From: Pelomonas sp039929605
GTDB taxonomy: Bacteria > Pseudomonadota > Gammaproteobacteria > Burkholderiales > Burkholderiaceae_C
DNA length: 64,000 nt
Reading direction: 5' to 3'
Assembly: GCF_039929605.1 (NCBI RefSeq)
Contig: NZ_JBDSQX010000136.1
Coordinates: 66,515-130,514, forward strand
Shown: one piece after another, positions 8,968 through 18,143 of the stretch
Position numbering within the stretch: the stretch's first letter is position 1
How the letters are laid out: every line of letters begins with the position of its first letter
Program-made: the position numbers and the translations under genes
The notes under the pieces: model-generated
Seen by the model: only the letters and a program-made list of their open reading frames with translations
What the model was told of the DNA's origin: nothing
Database searches by the model: none

Positions 8968-9795
8968 TTACAACGCGCGCAACTGCAGCCGCAGCCCGGT
9001 GTAGCCACGCAGTTGCGCCAGCGCCGTCTTCAACCCCGGCTCGGCCATGAAGAGGGCGTCGAAGCTGCCGTCGGCCACGGCCAGCGCCAGGCCGCGCTGC
9101 AGCCGCTCGGCCAACTGCGGCCGGTTGCGCGCGACGAAGAAGTACAGCGGCTGCCGGTACTGCAACGCCAGCCCCGGCAGCTCGACCAAGCCCAGCTCGG
9201 GATGCTTCACCACCTCGATGTCGATCTCCTCACGAGTGCGCGGGATGAAGTCGAAGCGGCCGGCCTTGAGCATGCGGAACAGCGCGTCAAACTTGGGCGT
9301 CGTTTCCACCGTGAAGCCGTTGGTTCGCAGGATCTGAGCGTCGCTCCAGTAGGTGCCGGCACCGGCACGCAGGCGGCGCAGCGCGTCCAGCGTTCGCAAC
9401 TCGCGCAGCGCGGGCAAGTCGGCCGACCGCACCAGCAGGAAGCGCAGCTCGTTCGTGCCCTTGAGCAGGTTGAAGCGCACCGGCAGCGCCTGGGCCTCGC
9501 GATCGGGTGTCGTGGTGCTCCACAGCAGGTCCAGCTGGCCGTCCGCCAGCATCTGGCGCAGGCGCTCGCGCGGCAGGTCGACTGCCGAGTGGATCAGCGT
9601 CGGGGGATGTTCGCCGTCGCTCGTCTTGCTCAGCGCGAGCTTCAACACCTCGATGAAGAACTGGCCATGCGCGCTGTAGGCGTTGGGGTCGGGCAGGCGC
9701 AGCGTCAGCGACGAGCCGGCGCCACGGGCCGACGACAGCGCGGCCGCGAGGGGAAGCGCCAGCACATGGCGCCGCAGGCAAGAAGAGGTCGGCAT
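8968..9795 (-). CDS. Periplasmic substrate-binding protein (SBP_bac_3-like)
   Basis: 275 residues starting MPTSSCLRRHVLALPLAAAL, a Sec signal peptide with cleavage near SARGAGS. The mature part (SLTLRLPDPNAYSAHGQFFI, later LLKGTNELRFLLV, GTYWSDAQILR and YFFVARNRPQLAERLQRG) has the two-lobe pattern of transporter-type solute-binding proteins. No permease or ATPase gene lies beside it, so it may act as an orphan sensor rather than a transporter part; the ligand is unknown. A longer upstream frame exists, but it has no signal peptide and overlaps the nitrilase in antisense, so the ATG at 9793-9795 was preferred. Confidence 0.75.
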   Translation of the reverse strand: MPTSSCLRRHVLALPLAAALSSARGAGSSLTLRLPDPNAYSAHGQFFIEVLKLALSKTSDGEHPPTLIHSAVDLPRERLRQMLADGQLDLLWSTTTPDREAQALPVRFNLLKGTNELRFLLVRSADLPALRELRTLDALRRLRAGAGTYWSDAQILRTNGFTVETTPKFDALFRMLKAGRFDFIPRTREEIDIEVVKHPELGLVELPGLALQYRQPLYFFVARNRPQLAERLQRGLALAVADGSFDALFMAEPGLKTALAQLRGYTGLRLQLRAL

Positions 9796-9888
9796 GGAAC
9801 GCTGATTCTGAGCCCGGGCGCGCCCCGGCGTCGTGACTTCCGTCGCTTTGCCAACGCTGTCAGCGCGCTCGGCGCTAGCATCCCCGTC

Positions 9889-10683
9889 ATGAAAATAGCC
9901 GCCCTCCAGATGGTGTCCGGCCCCGACCTGGGCGCCAACCTCATTGCCGGGAGCGAGTTGCTCGAATCGGCCGCCGCCCAGGGCGCCCACCTGGCCGCCC
10001 TGCCCGAATATTTCTGCCTGATGGGCCACCAGGACAGCGACAAGCTGGCCATCGCCGAGGAGCTGGGCCACGGCCCCATCCAGGCCATGCTGTCACGCGC
10101 CGCGCGGGAGCTGAGGCTGTGGATCATCGGCGGCACGCTGCCGATCAAGGCGGAGCAGCCCGGCCGCGTGCGCAACACGACGCTGGTGTTCTCGCCCACC
10201 GGCGAGGTCGTTGCGCGCTACGACAAGATCCATTTGTTCGCCTACGACAACGGCCGCGAGAGCTATGACGAAGCGCGCGTGCTGGAGGCGGGCAGCCAGC
10301 CCGCCACATTCGATGCGGATGGCATACGCACGGGCCTGTCGGTCTGCTACGACCTGCGCTTCCCCGAGCTCTACCGCAGCTACAACCCCTGCGAGCTGAT
10401 CGCCGTGCCGGCCGCCTTCACCTACACGACGGGCGAGAAGCACTGGGAGCTGCTGCTGCGTGCCCGCGCGGTGGAGAACCAGTGCTACGTCATCGCGCCG
10501 GCCCAGGGCGGCAAGCACGAGAACGGCCGCCGCACCTGGGGCCACAGCATGATCGTCGACCCCTGGGGCGAGGTGCTCGCCGTGCTGCCCGAGGGCGAAG
10601 GCGTCGTCGTTGCCGACATCGACCCGGCGCGCCTGGCCCAGGTGCGCCAGCAGCTGCCCGCGCTCGCGCACCGCAAGCTGTGA
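9889..10683 (+). CDS. Carbon-nitrogen hydrolase, Nit1/deaminated-glutathione amidase type
   Basis: 264-residue cytosolic amidase with the complete nitrilase triad: Glu40 (AALPEYFCL), Lys113 (RYDKIHLFAYD) and Cys153 (GLSVCYDLRFPELYR). The Nit branch hydrolyses the amide of deaminated glutathione, a side product of transaminases, and the CYDLRFPELYR signature and length match that branch; the substrate itself is inference. Start ATG at 9889. The stop overlaps the GTG start of the following MFS gene by 4 bp, which implies translational coupling. Confidence 0.9.
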   Translation: MKIAALQMVSGPDLGANLIAGSELLESAAAQGAHLAALPEYFCLMGHQDSDKLAIAEELGHGPIQAMLSRAARELRLWIIGGTLPIKAEQPGRVRNTTLVFSPTGEVVARYDKIHLFAYDNGRESYDEARVLEAGSQPATFDADGIRTGLSVCYDLRFPELYRSYNPCELIAVPAAFTYTTGEKHWELLLRARAVENQCYVIAPAQGGKHENGRRTWGHSMIVDPWGEVLAVLPEGEGVVVADIDPARLAQVRQQLPALAHRKL

Positions 10684-11942
10684 CAGCCGCTCTTCAGCCG
10701 CCTCGCGGCACGGCCTGGCTCATCGGCGCCCTGGTGGCGGCCGCGCTGTTCGGCAACTACTACGTCTACGACTCCATCGGCCCGGTGGCCGACCTGCTGC
10801 AGCAGCAGCGCGGCTTCAGCGACAGCCAGGTGGGCCTGCTGAACGCCATCTACAGCCTGCCCAACATCGTGCTCATCCTCGTGGGCGGCGTGCTGGTGGA
10901 CCGCTTCGGCGCGGCGCGCATGACCTTGGTGACCGCCGCCATCTGCCTGGCCGGCGCGCTGCTGACGGCGTTCAGCCCGAACTTCACCGGCATGGCGGCC
11001 GGCCGGCTGCTGTTTGGCATCGGCGCGGAGACCTTCAGCATCGCCACGCTCGCGGCCATTGCCGACTACTTCGGCGGCCGCAGCCTCGCCTTGGCGATGG
11101 GGCTGGCGCTGGCCATCGGCCGCCTCGGGTCGTTCAGCGCCGACATGTCGCCGACGTGGTTCGCCGCCGCGTACGCGCAGACCTGGCAGCAGCCGCTCAT
11201 CATCGCGGCGGCCATCGCGGCGACGTCATTCGCCGCGTCGGTCGTCTACTGGCGCGTCGACCGACGCCCGCGCGAGGCCGGGCTGCTACCGACAGGCCGC
11301 ACGGCGGAAAAGCTGGCGTGGCGCGACCTGCTGCACTTCGGCCGCGCCTACTGGTATCTGCTGGCGCTGTGCGTGCTGTGGTACTCGGTGATCCTGGCGT
11401 TTCGCAGCACCTTCTCGATCAAGTATTTCCAGCATGTCCACGGGCTGGATCTGGCCACCGCCGGGCAGATGAACAGTTATGTCTTCCTGGCCGCCGTGTT
11501 CGCCACGCCCGCCTTCGGCTGGCTGTGCGACCGCTTCAACCGCTACGCGCCCTTCCTGGCCTTTGGCGCGCTGCTGCTGCCAGTGGCGCTGGCCGTCATG
11601 GCGCTGACGCACTGGAGCCTGTGGGTGTCGACGGCGTTGATCGGCGTCAGCTACTCGCTGGTGCCGGCCGTCATGTGGCCGCTGGCCAGCCGGCTGGTGG
11701 CGCCGAGCCGCTTCGGCACCGCCATCGGCCTGATGTGGGTGGCACAGAACGCCGGCATCAGCGGCGCCAACCTCGTGGCTGGCTGGCTGAACGACCGCGC
11801 CGGCGCCAGCGCGGCCAACCCGGCGGGCTATGCGCCGATGATGGAGTTCTTCGGCATCGCCAGCATGCTGGGCCTGCTGTGCGCGCTGGCGCTGTGGCTG
11901 ACGGCCGGGCGCCGCAGCCACGAGAAAACAGTCAGGGTCTGA
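10680..11942 (+). CDS. MFS transporter
   Basis: 420 residues with twelve predicted membrane segments. Major facilitator signatures are visible: GGVLVDRFGAARM in the loop between segments 2 and 3, and the corresponding WLCDRFNRYAPF in the second half. The substrate cannot be read from the sequence. GTG at 10680 overlaps the nitrilase stop (GTGA), so both probably come from one mRNA; this suggests but does not prove that the transporter moves a substrate or product of the amidase. The 3' end overlaps the convergent lipoprotein gene by 11 bp. Confidence 0.9.
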   Translation: MTAALQPPRGTAWLIGALVAAALFGNYYVYDSIGPVADLLQQQRGFSDSQVGLLNAIYSLPNIVLILVGGVLVDRFGAARMTLVTAAICLAGALLTAFSPNFTGMAAGRLLFGIGAETFSIATLAAIADYFGGRSLALAMGLALAIGRLGSFSADMSPTWFAAAYAQTWQQPLIIAAAIAATSFAASVVYWRVDRRPREAGLLPTGRTAEKLAWRDLLHFGRAYWYLLALCVLWYSVILAFRSTFSIKYFQHVHGLDLATAGQMNSYVFLAAVFATPAFGWLCDRFNRYAPFLAFGALLLPVALAVMALTHWSLWVSTALIGVSYSLVPAVMWPLASRLVAPSRFGTAIGLMWVAQNAGISGANLVAGWLNDRAGASAANPAGYAPMMEFFGIASMLGLLCALALWLTAGRRSHEKTVRV

Positions 11943-12486
11943 GCGTGACGAGGTCGCGCAGCAGCAGGCTGATGTTGGCCCGCAGCGCGCGCTCGTTGGC
12001 GATGCGCAGTCGCTCGGACGGCGACACGAGGGCGTCGCCGAGGCTGGCCTCTTCGGTGTTGGCAATGCGGCGCTGGTAGACGATCTTGCCGCTGGCCTTG
12101 TCCACCAGCGTGTAGCGCACCGCCGTGCCCACCGTCACGCCCATGACCGGCACGAGGGGTTGCTGCAGTTGCAGCAGCTCGGCCTGCAGCTCGAAGCGCG
12201 CGGCGGGCTCGGGCGAGGCGGGCCGCATGCCCACGGCGTAGAGCGATTCGTCCAGCGCCTGCTGCAGGGTCACGGCGCTGACCCGAGAGCCCCACCAGCG
12301 CCCCGTCGCCTCACCGCCCTGAACGGGGGCAAGGGCGACCTGGCGTTGCAGCGATTCCGGCACCCAGCCACGCACCTGCAGCGCCTCGGCCTGGGTAATG
12401 GCCATCGGCAGCGGCTGGCTGGGCGTGCCGCAGCCGGCCAGCACAGAGGCCAGCAGGGCAGCACAGATGAGGGCGAGGCGTGACAT
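11932..12486 (-). CDS. Uncharacterised lipoprotein
   Basis: 184 residues with a lipoprotein signal (ALICAALLASVLAGC, lipid-anchored Cys19). The mature part has a long amphipathic beta region (RFELQAELLQLQQPLVPVMG, TAVRYTLVDKASGKIVYQRR) resembling small outer-membrane lipoproteins built for assembly or trafficking, but I do not recognise a named family. Convergent with the MFS gene, overlapping it by 11 bp. Confidence 0.75.
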   Translation of the reverse strand: MSRLALICAALLASVLAGCGTPSQPLPMAITQAEALQVRGWVPESLQRQVALAPVQGGEATGRWWGSRVSAVTLQQALDESLYAVGMRPASPEPAARFELQAELLQLQQPLVPVMGVTVGTAVRYTLVDKASGKIVYQRRIANTEEASLGDALVSPSERLRIANERALRANISLLLRDLVTLRP

Positions 12487-12591
12487 GGGTGGGCCATGCT
12501 AGGGCGAAGCGGCCACGCCGGTGCGCGCAAATGAGGCCGGGAGGCCGGGCTTTTCGGCGCTCCGCCGTCACGTCGAATCAAGGCGGCCTAT

Positions 12592-13009
12592 ATGAGCCCG
12601 TGGAAGAGCTACCTGCTCAACGCCAAGCTGATGCCGCTGTGCGCCAGCGTCGTCGAGATCGCCAAGGCGACCGCGCCCAAGGCCTGGTCGGGCGACCTGG
12701 ACTCGCTGGGCCTGGACCTGCTCGTCACGCACTGCTGGGGCGCCATCTACGAACAGGCCGACTACACGGCGCCGCACAACCCATTGGCCGGCCGACCTGA
12801 GCTGCGTCGTCTACCTGGAAGCTGAAGCAGGCTGCGCGCCGCCGGTGTTCTCCAAGACCAGCGCCTACCAGCCGAGGCCGGCCACGCTGATCGTGTTTCC
12901 CAGCGTGACGATGCACGAGGTGCCGGCGACGCCGGGGCGGCGCGTTGTCGTGGCCATGAGCCAGTTCAAGCAGCTGGGGCTGGATCCGGCGGCACCGGCG
13001 GCAGGCTGA
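12592..13009 (+). pseudogene. 2OG-Fe(II) oxygenase-like gene with a one-base frameshift
   Basis: The first frame gives MSPWKSYLLNAKL through YTAPHN and then loses the family pattern. Removing one C from the CCC at 12780-12782 restores YTAPHNHWPADLSCVVYLE, then LIVFPSVTMHEVPATPGRRV, ending at TGA 13007-13009. HNHWPA and the later H-x-V-x-G-R stretch are the iron and 2-oxoglutarate binding parts of small Fe2OG dioxygenases. The reading frame upstream is closed at 12532 with no other start, so the N-terminus may also be short. The last 44 bp overlap the convergent histidine kinase. Either a recent pseudogene or a sequencing error. Confidence 0.65.
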
Positions 13010-14378
13010 GCCGCGCTCTCAGGCCGGTCTGACCCGGGCCGCCGTGGGCGTCCAGCAACTCGAGTCGGCCGCCGTGGCGCGCCGCGATGTCGGCCGCGAT
13101 GGCCAGGCCCAGGCCGCTGCCCGTGCCGGCGGCCTTGCCGCCGCGGCGAAAGCGCAGCATCGCCGCAGCCCGCTCCGCCAGCGGGATGCCGGGGCCGTTG
13201 TCCTCGACTTCCAGCCAGGGCCCATCGGCCGAAGCGCCGCAGCGCACCGTGATGCGCGCACCGGCGCCGGCATAGCTGACAGCGTTGTGGATGAGGTTCT
13301 CCAGCAGCTCGCGCAGCAGGAAGGAGTGGCCCAGGCACCGCGCCTCGGCGAGTTCGAAGCCGAGGTCCACGCCTGAGGGCAGCGCGCGGTGTGCCCAGTC
13401 CTGGCCGCTTTCGGTGGCGATGTCGCGCAGGTCGAGCGCAAAGCCGACATCGACGCTGCGGTCCTCCGCGCGGGCCAGCGACAGCAGCTGCTGGGCCAGG
13501 CGCGCGCTGCGCACGACGCGCTGGCGCAGCCGCTCCAGCAGTGGCTCCATGCGTTGGTCGTGCGGCTCCAGCATGGCCAGCTCGATCTCGGTCTGCAGCG
13601 AGGTCAGCGGCGTGCGCAGCTGGTGGGCCGCGTCGGCCAGGAACTCGCGCTGCGCGCCGGCCGCGCGGTCCAGTCGCTCGAACAGGCGGTTGAAGGCCGC
13701 CTGCAGCGGCACCAGCTCACGCGGCAGGCGCGCCGTCAGCGGCGTGAGGCGATGCAGGTCGCGGCGCTCCAGCTCGGCGCTCAGGCCAGTCAGCGGCGTC
13801 AGCCCCTGGCGCACCGCCCACCAGCCGGCCAGCGCCAGCAGCAAGGCCAGCGTGAGGCCGTTCAGCGCGACATAGGTGGCGATCTCGCGCTGCAACGCGT
13901 CGCGCTTGTGCAGCGTCTCGGCCACCAGCACCTGGCAGATGCCGCCGCCGCCGTTGCCGCAATCCCGGCCCAGCTGCACCAGGCGCAGCTCGCGGCCACG
14001 CAGGCGCACATCGCCGTAATGGGCGCTGCCCGCCGGCTGCGGCTTGGGCCGGGGCTGCAGCTCGGTCAGGCCGGCATCGCCCTGCATCACCTCGCCGCGC
14101 GGGCCCAGCACGAGGTAGAAGACGTCGTCCTGGCGGTCGAAGCGCAGCGCGCGGTCCATGGTGGCGCTGATGTCGATGCGCGGCTCGCCGCTGCGCAGGT
14201 CGATCTGGCCGACCAGCGTCAGCGCGGTGTCTTCCAGGCCTTCGTCCAGCCAGCTCTGGGCGCTGCTCTGCACCTGCTGGTAGAGCGCCATGCCCAGCAC
14301 CGGCAGCACCACCAGCAGCGGCAGCATCAGCCAGCCGAACAGCCGGCGCTGCAGGCTGGAGCGCGAGCCTTCAGCCAC
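12966..14378 (-). CDS. Sensor histidine kinase (QseC-like)
   Basis: 470 residues: membrane helix at about 13-35, a periplasmic sensor segment of ~130 residues containing a Cys-Gly-rich loop (RDCGNGGGGICQ), second helix near 170-190, HAMP-like linker, phospho-acceptor His252 in FLADAAHQLRTPLTSL, and an HATPase domain with the N box (LLENLIHNAVSYAG) and G1 box (VEDNGPGIP). It phosphorylates the regulator encoded just upstream. The start is GTG at 14376-14378. Unusually, 177 bp with a palindromic repeat separate it from the regulator, which could set different levels of the two proteins. Confidence 0.93.
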   Translation of the reverse strand: MAEGSRSSLQRRLFGWLMLPLLVVLPVLGMALYQQVQSSAQSWLDEGLEDTALTLVGQIDLRSGEPRIDISATMDRALRFDRQDDVFYLVLGPRGEVMQGDAGLTELQPRPKPQPAGSAHYGDVRLRGRELRLVQLGRDCGNGGGGICQVLVAETLHKRDALQREIATYVALNGLTLALLLALAGWWAVRQGLTPLTGLSAELERRDLHRLTPLTARLPRELVPLQAAFNRLFERLDRAAGAQREFLADAAHQLRTPLTSLQTEIELAMLEPHDQRMEPLLERLRQRVVRSARLAQQLLSLARAEDRSVDVGFALDLRDIATESGQDWAHRALPSGVDLGFELAEARCLGHSFLLRELLENLIHNAVSYAGAGARITVRCGASADGPWLEVEDNGPGIPLAERAAAMLRFRRGGKAAGTGSGLGLAIAADIAARHGGRLELLDAHGGPGQTGLRARLSLPPVPPDPAPAA

Positions 14379-14399
14379 GCTCAGTTGCCTACGGGGTCA

Positions 14400-14555
14400 A
14401 AACGTTGGGCTTTGGGGCCGAGCGCCGGGCCGCTCCCAAGCCGGCCCGGTAGCCGATGTGCTTGCGGCCCGATGCCGCAAGCATCGGCGCCCCCTCGGGG
14501 GGCCGGCCAGAATCGCCCGCGTACAGCGGTGCGAGGCTGGGCGAGGGGCGCCATT
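14400..14555 (-). repeat. Stop-codon-adjacent palindromic repeat, copy 3
   Basis: Very close to copy 1: GGGCCGAGCGCCGGGCCGCT, AAGCCGGCCCGG, hairpin GCTTGCGGC/GCCGCAAGC, CCCCTCGGGGGG, and GGGCGAGGGGC beside the response-regulator stop. It lies inside a two-gene operon rather than at its end, so it is more likely to affect mRNA decay or partial termination than simple ending of the transcript. Confidence 0.7.
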
Positions 14556-15224
14556 TCAACCTATCTCTTCGAGCAGATAGCCGAGCCCGCGCACCGTGCG
14601 CAGCTGCACGCCGCCCGGCTCGATCTTGGCGCGCAGGCGCGACAGGCAGACCTCGATGGCGTTGTCGCTGACGCCCTGGTCCCAGGCATTGCTGGCCAGC
14701 GCGATGTGCTCCTTGGGCACGACCTTGCCGGCACGCGCCATCAGGAAGCCGAGCACGTCCCACTCGCGGGCGGAGAGCGCCAGCGGCTCTTCCTCGATGT
14801 AGGCGCGGCGCGCCTCCTGGTCGATGCGCAGGCGGGCGAGCTGCAACTGGTTGCTGGTGCGCGCCTGGCTGCGGCGCACGAGGGCGCGGGCACGGGCGAC
14901 GAGTTCGGTCAGCGCGAAGGGCTTGACGAGGTAGTCGTCGGCCCCGCCCTCCAGGCCGCGCACACGGTCCTCGACGGCGTCACGCGCGGTCAGGATGAGC
15001 ACCGGCACGGGCAGACCTTCGGCTCGCACGCGGCGCAGCGTCTCAAAGCCGTCGATGCCGGCCAGGCCGATGTCGAGGATGAGCAGGTCGTAGGCGTCTT
15101 CCTTCAACGAGCGCGGCACGGGCTCGCCGCGGGCCGTGCAGTCCACGACCCAGCCCTGCGAACGCAGCGCCCGAGCGGTGGTTTCGACCAGTTGTTCGTC
15201 GTCTTCGACAAGCAGGATGCGCAT
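14556..15224 (-). CDS. OmpR-family response regulator
   Basis: 222 residues: receiver domain with acidic pocket Glu8-Asp9, phospho-acceptor Asp51 (LLILDIGLAG), Thr79 and Lys101 (DYLVKPF), then a winged-helix DNA-binding domain (SAREWDVLGFLM, DNAIEVCLSRLRAKI, RTVRGLGYLL). It is paired with the downstream histidine kinase. The start ATG at 15222-15224 gives the standard MRILLVEDDE beginning; the longer upstream frame is not domain-like. 148 bp divide it from the divergent M16 gene. Confidence 0.95.
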   Translation of the reverse strand: MRILLVEDDEQLVETTARALRSQGWVVDCTARGEPVPRSLKEDAYDLLILDIGLAGIDGFETLRRVRAEGLPVPVLILTARDAVEDRVRGLEGGADDYLVKPFALTELVARARALVRRSQARTSNQLQLARLRIDQEARRAYIEEEPLALSAREWDVLGFLMARAGKVVPKEHIALASNAWDQGVSDNAIEVCLSRLRAKIEPGGVQLRTVRGLGYLLEEIG

Positions 15225-15372
15225 GGGGGGCAGTATGGCGCGAGACGCCTGCAGGCGCTGACGCAGGGCTGTCGCGCCACGACAGCCGGCGGCAAGGCGC
15301 GGGGCATGACGTCCGGCTTCAAGCGATGACCCGTCGCTATGCTGGCGCCACTTCTGACTTGGCCTCCTCACC

Positions 15373-18111
15373 ATGCGTCTGCCGCCCCGCCTTGCCGCCA
15401 TCGCCCTCTTGCTGCCGCTACTGGCCGTGGCCGCGCCCGCCGGATCGCCTGCGCCGGTGCGCGAAGCCGAAGGCGTCAGCGAGTACCGCCTGGCCAACGG
15501 CCTGCAGGTGCTGCTGATCCCCGACGCCACCAAGCCCACCGTCACCGTCAACGTGACCTACCGCGTCGGCAGCCGCCACGAGGGCAACGGCGAAACCGGC
15601 ATGGCCCACCTGCTTGAGCATCTGGTCTTCAAGACGACCGCCAAGTTCGCCAACGTCGGCGCCGAGCTGTCCAAGCGGGGCATGCAGTTCAACGGCTCGA
15701 CCAATGCCGACCGCACCAACTACTTCGAGACCTTCCCCGCCGACCCCGCGCAGCTGAGCTGGGCGTTGGCGATGGAGGCCGACCGCATGACCGGCTCCAA
15801 GGTGTTGAAGAGCGACCTCGACACCGAGATGAGCGTGGTGCGCAACGAGATGGAGGCCGGCGAGAACAACGCCCTCGGCATCCTCATCCAGCGCACCCAG
15901 GCCGCGGCCTACCAGTGGCACGCCTACGGCCGCAGCACCATCGGCGCGCGCTCCGACGTGGAGCATGTCGACATCCCCAGCCTGCAGGCCTTCTACAAGC
16001 GCCACTACCAGCCCGACAACGCGACGCTGATCGTTGCCGGCGCGTTTGACGCCAAGCGCACCTTGGCTGAGATCGCGCGCGTGTTCGGCGCCCTGCCCAA
16101 GCCCGCGCGCCTGCTGCCGCCGACCTACACCGTCGAGCCCGTGCAGGAGGGTGAGCGCCTGGTGACGGTGCGCCGCGTCAGCGCCATGCAGGGTGTGTTT
16201 GCGAGCTATCACATCCCGCCGCTGACCCACCCCGATTTCGCGGCCTTCGAGGTCGCCGTCACGGCGCTGGCCGACACGCCTAGCGGCCGCCTGCACAAGC
16301 GCGCCGTGGAGCCCGGCCTCGCGGCCCAGACCTTTGGCTGGTCGGGCCGCAACGCCGAGCCGGGCCTGCTCAACTTCGGCCTGGTGCTGAAGTCCGACAA
16401 CGACGTGGACCGCGCTCAAGCGCTGCTGGCCGACACCGTCGAGAGCCTCGCCAAGGAGCCCATCACCACCGTGGAACTGCAGCGCGCCCAGGCCCAGTGG
16501 GCCAAGAATTTCGACGAGCTGATGGCCAGCCCGCAGCAGCTGTGCGTGACGCTGTCCGAGACCATCGCGGCCGGCGACTGGCGCCTGCTGTTCCTGCTGC
16601 GCAATCGCATTGAGGCTGCCACGGTGGACAGCGTCAACGCGACGCTGCGCCAATGGCTGCTGCCCAGCAACCGCACGCTGGGCCGCCTCTACGCCACGGC
16701 CGCGCCCGAGCGCACGCCGCTGGCCCTGCCCATGGCTGCGGCCGACGCGCTGAAGGGCTACGTGCCCAAGGCCGCCGTCGCGGCCGGTGAGGTGTTCGAC
16801 ACCAGCCCCGCCAACATCGACCGCCGCACCCAGCGCTTTCAGCTCTCCAACGGCCTGCGTGTGGCACTGCTGCCGAAGCGCTCGCGCGGCGAGACGGTGG
16901 ACATCGCGCTCAAACTTCACTACGGCAGCGTGGACAGCCTGCGCGGCAAGCGCACCGAGGCCAACCTCATCGGCGAGGCGCTGCAGCTGGGCAGCAAACA
17001 GCACACGCGGGCGCAGATCGCCGACAGCTTCGACAAGCTCAAGAGCCGCCTGGCCGTCAACAGCAGCGCCACCGGCGGCACGAATGCCACGCTGAGCAGC
17101 CGCCGCCCGCAGCTGGCCGAGGCCCTCGCGCTGATGGCCGAGGTGCTGAAAGAACCGAGCTTCCCGCCCACCGAGGTCGAGCAGCTGGTGCGCCAGCAGA
17201 TCGCCGGCGCGGAAGAGGCCGCCCAGCAGCCGCAGGCCGTGGCCTCGCAAGCCTTGCAGCGCGCGCTGGCTGCGGCCTATCCGACCGATGACCCGCGCTA
17301 CTTCGCCAGCTTCCCCGACTACATCGCGTCGCTGAAAACGGTGACACCGGAGAAGCTGCAGATCTTCCACCGCGAGCTGCTTGGCGCCTCGCATGGTGAG
17401 CTGGTGCTGGTGGGAGATTTCGACCCCGCCGAGGTCAAGCCGCTGGTCGAGCGCCTGTTCGGCAACTGGACGGCACCGCAGGCCTACGCCCGCCTGCCGC
17501 AGCCGCTGCCCGCCGTGCAAAGCCTCAAGCTCAACGAGACGCTGAAGGACAAGGCCAACGCCATGGTCTTCGGCGGCCTGCTGCTGCCGATGAACGACGA
17601 CCACGCCGACCACGCGGCGCTGCGCATCGCCGCCCATGTGCTGGGCGCCAGCGGCTTCGATTCGCGACTGCTGACGCGGCTGCGCCAGAAGGAAGGCGTG
17701 TCCTACGGCGCTGGCGCCTGGTTGAACGCCTCCAGCTTCGAACCCAACGCACAGCTCGGCGTGGCCGCCATCTTCGCGCCCGAGAACCGCGCCCGCGTCG
17801 AGGCGGCGCTGAACGACGAACTCGCCCGCTTCGTGCGCGACGGCATCACACAGGCCGAGCTGGACACCGCCAAGCGCGCGATGAAGGCCCAGAGCGACAC
17901 CTGGCGCAGCGATGACAGCGCCGTGGCAGGCGCCATCGCCGGCCACCTGGAACTCGGCCGCCAGTTCAAGTGGAACGCCGACCTCGACGCACGCGGCGAG
18001 GCGCTGACGCTTGGCGAGGTGAATGCGGCGATCAAACGCTGGATAGACCCAGCCAAGGCCAACTGGTCGTGGGCGGGGGATTTCGACAAGAAGGCCGCGG
18101 CCGCGAAGTGA
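15373..18111 (+). CDS. M16 family (insulinase-type) periplasmic zinc peptidase
   Basis: 912 residues with a Sec signal peptide (LAAIALLLPLLAVAAPAG). The inverted zinc motif HxxEH is at His79-His83 (MAHLLEHLVF), with a downstream Glu in RNEMEAGENN as the expected third ligand. The second half repeats the M16 fold without the metal motif, as in PqqL-like two-domain proteins, and contains the substrate R/Y pair region (GVSYGAGAW). Such proteases degrade or process peptides in the periplasm; the physiological substrate is unknown. It stands alone in its transcription unit. Confidence 0.92.
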   Translation: MRLPPRLAAIALLLPLLAVAAPAGSPAPVREAEGVSEYRLANGLQVLLIPDATKPTVTVNVTYRVGSRHEGNGETGMAHLLEHLVFKTTAKFANVGAELSKRGMQFNGSTNADRTNYFETFPADPAQLSWALAMEADRMTGSKVLKSDLDTEMSVVRNEMEAGENNALGILIQRTQAAAYQWHAYGRSTIGARSDVEHVDIPSLQAFYKRHYQPDNATLIVAGAFDAKRTLAEIARVFGALPKPARLLPPTYTVEPVQEGERLVTVRRVSAMQGVFASYHIPPLTHPDFAAFEVAVTALADTPSGRLHKRAVEPGLAAQTFGWSGRNAEPGLLNFGLVLKSDNDVDRAQALLADTVESLAKEPITTVELQRAQAQWAKNFDELMASPQQLCVTLSETIAAGDWRLLFLLRNRIEAATVDSVNATLRQWLLPSNRTLGRLYATAAPERTPLALPMAAADALKGYVPKAAVAAGEVFDTSPANIDRRTQRFQLSNGLRVALLPKRSRGETVDIALKLHYGSVDSLRGKRTEANLIGEALQLGSKQHTRAQIADSFDKLKSRLAVNSSATGGTNATLSSRRPQLAEALALMAEVLKEPSFPPTEVEQLVRQQIAGAEEAAQQPQAVASQALQRALAAAYPTDDPRYFASFPDYIASLKTVTPEKLQIFHRELLGASHGELVLVGDFDPAEVKPLVERLFGNWTAPQAYARLPQPLPAVQSLKLNETLKDKANAMVFGGLLLPMNDDHADHAALRIAAHVLGASGFDSRLLTRLRQKEGVSYGAGAWLNASSFEPNAQLGVAAIFAPENRARVEAALNDELARFVRDGITQAELDTAKRAMKAQSDTWRSDDSAVAGAIAGHLELGRQFKWNADLDARGEALTLGEVNAAIKRWIDPAKANWSWAGDFDKKAAAAK

Positions 18112-18117
18112 ACCGGC

Positions 18118-18143
18118 CGGCAGCGGCCTAAGCGCCGCTGCCG
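18118..18143. terminator. Hairpin between convergent M16 and repressor-like genes
   Basis: CGGCAGCG at 18118-18125 pairs with CGCTGCCG at 18136-18143. It sits 7 bp after the M16 stop and runs into the last codons of the opposing gene. There is no clear T-run, so termination is plausible but unproven. Confidence 0.35.

Noticed and set aside
15418..17946. 842-residue open frame on the minus strand
   Set aside because: It is antisense to the M16 peptidase, whose zinc motif and signal peptide are clear. High GC keeps the opposite frame open.
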